From NCBI GenBank assembly GCA_964601205.1, contig CAZRML010000020.1, positions 62,001-126,000 of the forward strand: DNA of 64,000 bases, read 5' to 3'. This document shows, piece by piece, positions 61,212 to 64,000 of this stretch. This DNA is from JAQVEM01 sp964601205 (GTDB taxonomy: Bacteria > Actinomycetota > Humimicrobiia > Humimicrobiales > Humimicrobiaceae). Numbering within the stretch: position 1 is the stretch's first letter; each line of letters opens with the position of its first letter. The notes below the pieces were generated by a model. It had not been told where the DNA came from, ran no database searches, and worked only from the letters and a program-made list of their open reading frames with translations. The translations under genes and the position numbers were made by a program.

Positions 61212-62273
61212 TTATCTGAGCAATATAATCTGGTCATTTATTTTAAATATAAAAATTATCTGGAACAGCAGTATCAGGACAAAGCACGCGCACATCAGTA
61301 TTCTTGGTAACATGCGGCTGTAGATTTTATTCGGATTGGTCCTGGAAATAGAATTTATTCTGTTTCTTAATTTAATCCTGTCAAATAAATTAAATGGTGA
61401 GATTGAAGATTGGCCGGTTCTTCCTGAAGCATGTTTTGAAACAGGACTGAATTTCATTTTTAAAATGATATTTAGAATACTTTTTGATATTTCCTTTTTG
61501 GATTTGCCCGAGTACCTTAACACAAGCTTATCACTGTCTTTTTCCTGTTCGCACCTTATCAGCTGATAGGCGATATAGGCAAAAGGATTAAAAAATAAAA
61601 GGTCTCTTAATATTAACGCTATCCATCCGGTAATATTATCTTTTCGTTTAATATGTGATAGTTCGTGCTGTATCAAAACTTCTTTTTCATTTAAAGTCAG
61701 TCTTTCCATTAAATTTGGTGATAAAAAAACAGTATAATTTTTTATCCCGGCAACAAAGGGCGAGGAATAATCCCTGTGGGTAAGACTTACGGCAGGTATC
61801 TTAATATTTATTTTACCGGTATAGCTATCCATGATGTTATATATCTCCGGCACATCTTTTCTAAAAACCGTCTCTTCATAAGACAGTTCCCTGTAAAAGA
61901 AAAGAATATTGAGCCATCTTGCTATGAGTACAAAAATAATGATTACAGATACCGAGGAAAGGATAAAATAATTAATTTCAGAAATAAGATGCGGGCTTTT
62001 TTCAGAAATATCAAAATCTCTGACTATATTGTTCGGGTCGGGCAGCCTTAGCAAACCCGCAAACGTCCTTGACTGAAGATACTGCCCGGCGTTATTGATT
62101 TTTTCTGCAACAATTATAAATGGTTTTATAAGTGGTATGAAAAAAAATAATATTCTTATGTTTGAATCCTTTATCCTGAACACAGAAAGGAAAAACAGGA
62201 CCAGAACCAGGCTTGCGAAGCTTGTATAAATAATGGGTATAATATAGTTTATCAGTACCTTTGAAAAAAACAT
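61212..62273 (-). CDS. BlaR1/M56-type membrane metalloprotease
   Basis: A 353-residue protein with membrane segments at both ends and in the middle, and the zinc protease motif HELSHIKRKDN (about residues 202-212). This is the M56 sensor-protease module of BlaR1/MecR1. The extracellular penicillin-sensor domain is absent: the protein stops after the last membrane segment. It should cut the BlaI-like repressor encoded upstream on the same strand. What it senses is unknown. A near-perfect 23-base palindrome lies 28 bases before its start. Confidence 0.85.
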   Translation of the reverse strand: MFFSKVLINYIIPIIYTSFASLVLVLFFLSVFRIKDSNIRILFFFIPLIKPFIIVAEKINNAGQYLQSRTFAGLLRLPDPNNIVRDFDISEKSPHLISEINYFILSSVSVIIIFVLIARWLNILFFYRELSYEETVFRKDVPEIYNIMDSYTGKINIKIPAVSLTHRDYSSPFVAGIKNYTVFLSPNLMERLTLNEKEVLIQHELSHIKRKDNITGWIALILRDLLFFNPFAYIAYQLIRCEQEKDSDKLVLRYSGKSKKEISKSILNIILKMKFSPVSKHASGRTGQSSISPFNLFDRIKLRNRINSISRTNPNKIYSRMLPRILMCACFVLILLFQIIFIFKINDQIILLR

Positions 62274-62300
62274 AAAACCGGATAATTATATAATAATACT

Positions 62301-62323
62301 AAAGATGAGCATAGCCCATCTTT
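62301..62323. promoter_or_regulatory. 23-base palindrome between blaI-like and blaR1-like genes
   Basis: AAAGATGAGC-ATA-GCCCATCTTT: ten-base arms with one mismatch. It lies 28 bases before the protease start on the minus strand, so it could be an operator, possibly for the BlaI-like repressor, or a transcript hairpin. It does not contain the TACAnnTGTA core of staphylococcal Bla/Mec operators. Confidence 0.45.
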
Positions 62324-62509
62324 ATTCTAATAACAGAAATAAAAACAAAAAATAAACAGTTTCTAAAATATATTATTAGCCAATGCCCTATAGTAGCAGA
62401 AAATATTCCGGCCTGTATCCCATGTAATTTCTATGCAGTCTTTACCTGAAATAAGCTAACCGGATACTCTGCAGGATTTCAGGTAAATTCAGTAGATATA
62501 ACCACGTTT

Positions 62510-62947
62510 CTAGTATTTATCTATTTCTTTTAATAACTTTTCTATTCCTTCTCTGGATATATTTTTGCTATCAGATAGGAATTTGGAAACCATGCCACTT
62601 GTACTTTCCTCAAGCAATTTCTCGGAGACTGATTTTATTATTCTTTTTGAAAGCTCCTTTTTGTCAACTGCGGCAGAATAAAGGTAAGTTTTGGAAGTTT
62701 TATCCTGCTTTAGCAGACCTTTCTCTGAAAGAGTGGTCATTGTTGACATTACGGTGGTATAGGGAATGAATCCATGTTCCTTGCTTTCAATTTCTTTTCG
62801 GAGCATGTCTTCGTGCACTTCCCTGACTGTCACTCTGCCCTTTTTCCAGATGATTTTCATGATCTCAGCTTCCAGATTGCTTATGCTGTTCAGGCCATTT
62901 ATCCCTATTTCTTCTGACTTCTTCTTAACTTCGTCACTTTTAGCCAT
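62510..62947 (-). CDS. BlaI/MecI-type transcriptional repressor
   Basis: A 145-residue winged-helix repressor. LEAEIMKIIWKKGRVTVREVHEDM (residues 26 onward, given in part) and YTTVMSTMTTLSEKGLLKQDKTSKTYLY are the DNA-binding signature, with a C-terminal dimerisation helix region. It is encoded before the M56 protease in the same direction, the standard sensor/repressor pair, 236 bases apart. No beta-lactamase gene is adjacent, so the regulon is unknown. Start taken at the ATG of MAKSDEV; TTG 62959 and GTG 62956 are alternatives. Confidence 0.9.
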   Translation of the reverse strand: MAKSDEVKKKSEEIGINGLNSISNLEAEIMKIIWKKGRVTVREVHEDMLRKEIESKEHGFIPYTTVMSTMTTLSEKGLLKQDKTSKTYLYSAAVDKKELSKRIIKSVSEKLLEESTSGMVSKFLSDSKNISREGIEKLLKEIDKY

Positions 62948-63548
62948 TTTTGTCACCAACCCTCATTTTTGTATGTTTGTTATCGTCTAAATAAAGCTTG
63001 AAATACTTTATATTATTTTAAAGTAAAAATCAAATTAACTTATTAATTTATATTTACAGCAAATATTGAAATATTTTTTTATCCATTTTAACCAAAAATT
63101 ATAAAAATGATGATATTAATATATAATATTATTATAGTATATTGTATATGCTAACATATAATGAGTAGTAAATAAATTTTTTTTTCTTTCTTGCCAGCTG
63201 GGTAATGATTACCATGCAGTAATTGCCATACCCGCAATGCCTGCAATTACTATAAGATTATCAGACAAATCATTGATAAAGCTGGTAAATATAAGATAAG
63301 TTATGTTGTAATTAATTTTCAGGGTATTAAAAATGTAAATACACTACGGTATAAGCGGCGGGCAGAATATTTGCTTCCGGGTATTCTTAAAGGTACCTGA
63401 TTTATCCGGTTTTAGGCTGGAGATACGGGTTTTAAAAATGTGTTCCGTTTTTAGCCAAAAGAGTGTAAACTCTATAAAGCAAAGCCGGCATAGGCCAGCA
63501 GAAATATTAATAGAAAAATGGCTAAAGATATTGAATAGATTTTTGTAA
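62948..63548. other. Gene-poor gap, 600 bases, with several inverted repeats
   Basis: The first 240 bases are extremely AT-rich and probably hold promoters. From 63190 the base composition becomes more even and dyads appear: GGTAAT-G-ATTACC (63201-63213), AGTAATTGC/GCAATTACT (63218-63226 and 63243-63251) and AGAGT/ACTCT (63460-63473). A 20-codon frame at 63237-63299 (MPAITIRLSDKS...) is too short to call. No gene is supported. Confidence 0.5.
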
Positions 63549-64000
63549 ATGTTTTTTTATATTAGACAAAACAGAAAAAAAGCTCCTTTAATTATCATAA
63601 GTTTATTATTTTACTGTGCAGTCTTTTTTTTGTTATTTTATTCTGCCGGGTGCGGAGCCTCCCGCAATTTAATTGAAGCTCCTGATGCCGGTAGTGATGA
63701 ATCAAAACTTATAGTTGGATGTGACCCGTCCTATCCTGTTTTTGAATTTCTTGAGGATGGAAATATTGTGGGCTTTGATGTAGATATTGCCCGGGAGATT
63801 GCCAGCAGGATGGGAAGAGAATTAAAGATAGTCACAATTGACTGGAAAGAAACCTACGGGATGCCCCCGGATCTGGAGCTTGACATGGTGATATCTGCGG
63901 TTCCCATAATTTCTGAAGGAAATAATAAAATTGCTTTATCGGTTCCTTATTTTACCATGGAATACATGTCAGTAGTCTTAAATGAAACTGATATAAAGAC
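63549..64000 (+). CDS. Solute-binding lipoprotein of an ABC transporter (amino-acid type), 5' part
   Basis: The frame from ATG 63549 runs off the window (150 codons). A basic start (RQNRKK), a hydrophobic stretch and the lipobox YSAGC (cysteine near residue 38) mark a lipoprotein. The mature part has LIVGCDPSYPVFEFLEDGNIVGFDVDIAREIASRMG (quoted in pieces: DPSYPVFEF, GFDVDIAREIA), the family 3 solute-binding pattern for polar amino acids, and MVISAVPIISEGNNKIALSVPYF. An in-frame TAA directly before the ATG fixes the start. The ligand and the permease genes are outside the window. Confidence 0.88.
   Translation, partial: MFFYIRQNRKKAPLIIISLLFYCAVFFLLFYSAGCGASRNLIEAPDAGSDESKLIVGCDPSYPVFEFLEDGNIVGFDVDIAREIASRMGRELKIVTIDWKETYGMPPDLELDMVISAVPIISEGNNKIALSVPYFTMEYMSVVLNETDIK

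Overview
The window is a stretch of bacterial chromosome, AT-rich (roughly two thirds A+T by eye), densely coded and almost entirely on the + strand. Its gene order is the point of interest for identity: murI-rph-rdgB, tig-clpP-clpX-valS-folC-ndk, maf-mreBCD-mrdA-rodA, a TIGR03960 radical SAM protein, a DUF2344 protein, RNase E/G, rplU-rpmA, obgE-proB-proA-nadD-yqeK-LCP-rsfS-leuS-comEA-comEC-holA-rpsT-lepA. This is close to the order known from Actinomycetota, and rplU-rpmA lack the Prp protease gene and the cleavable L27 leader typical of Firmicutes. With the low GC, many TTG starts and an Fhs/FolD pair, I infer a deep-branching low-GC actinomycete-like lineage (possibly anaerobic). That is an inference from synteny, not a phylogenetic result; a clostridial relative is the main alternative.

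Layout. 1-1140: end of an S41 processing peptidase, smpB and the tmRNA gene (trans-translation). 1.5-9.1 kb: a mixed accessory/metabolic stretch with an SDR dehydrogenase, a minus-strand pair (LigD-type 3'-phosphoesterase and DUF72), a flavin reductase, a PfkB sugar kinase, phosphoglycerate mutase, an IlvD-family dehydratase and a small unknown protein. The gaps here hold short protein-like remnants. 9.2-12.2 kb: yggS, murI, rph, rdgB. 12.3-13.1 kb: seven tRNA genes (Pro, Gly, Arg, His, Arg, Lys, Leu). 13.3-20.7 kb: proteostasis (trigger factor, ClpP, ClpX), ValRS, FolC. 20.7-28.2 kb: a zinc-ribbon membrane protein, ndk, DUF4321, maf and the elongasome cluster mreB-mreC-mreD-mrdA-rodA. 28.2-34.3 kb: TIGR03960/DUF2344, RNase E/G, ychF (minus), rplU, rpmA. 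34.4-37.8 kb: an accessory insert (two half-size chromate transporters on minus, two paralogous zinc dehydrogenases on plus) that separates rpmA from obgE. 37.9-57.3 kb: obgE, proline and NAD biosynthesis, an LCP-like protein, rsfS, leuS, a PfpI-family protein (minus), comEA/comEC, an MFS transporter, holA, rpsT (minus), murJ, lepA. 57.4-61.1 kb: a lipoprotein, then fhs and folD (one-carbon metabolism). 61.2-64 kb: a BlaR1-like M56 protease and BlaI-like repressor (minus), a 600-base gene-poor gap and the start of a solute-binding lipoprotein.

The most notable signals are: rplU appears to start at ATT, with a promoter placed so that the only upstream in-frame ATG is not transcribed; folD may start at ATA; a GC-rich multi-helix segment lies before fhs and matches no riboswitch I recognise; the LCP-family protein at the nadD/rsfS locus lacks the family's conserved Arg/Asp residues; ComEC lacks its metallo-beta-lactamase domain; and a LigD-type phosphoesterase is paired with DUF72. 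I found no CRISPR array, insertion sequence, prophage or recognisable defence system, and I do not claim a wholly new system here.
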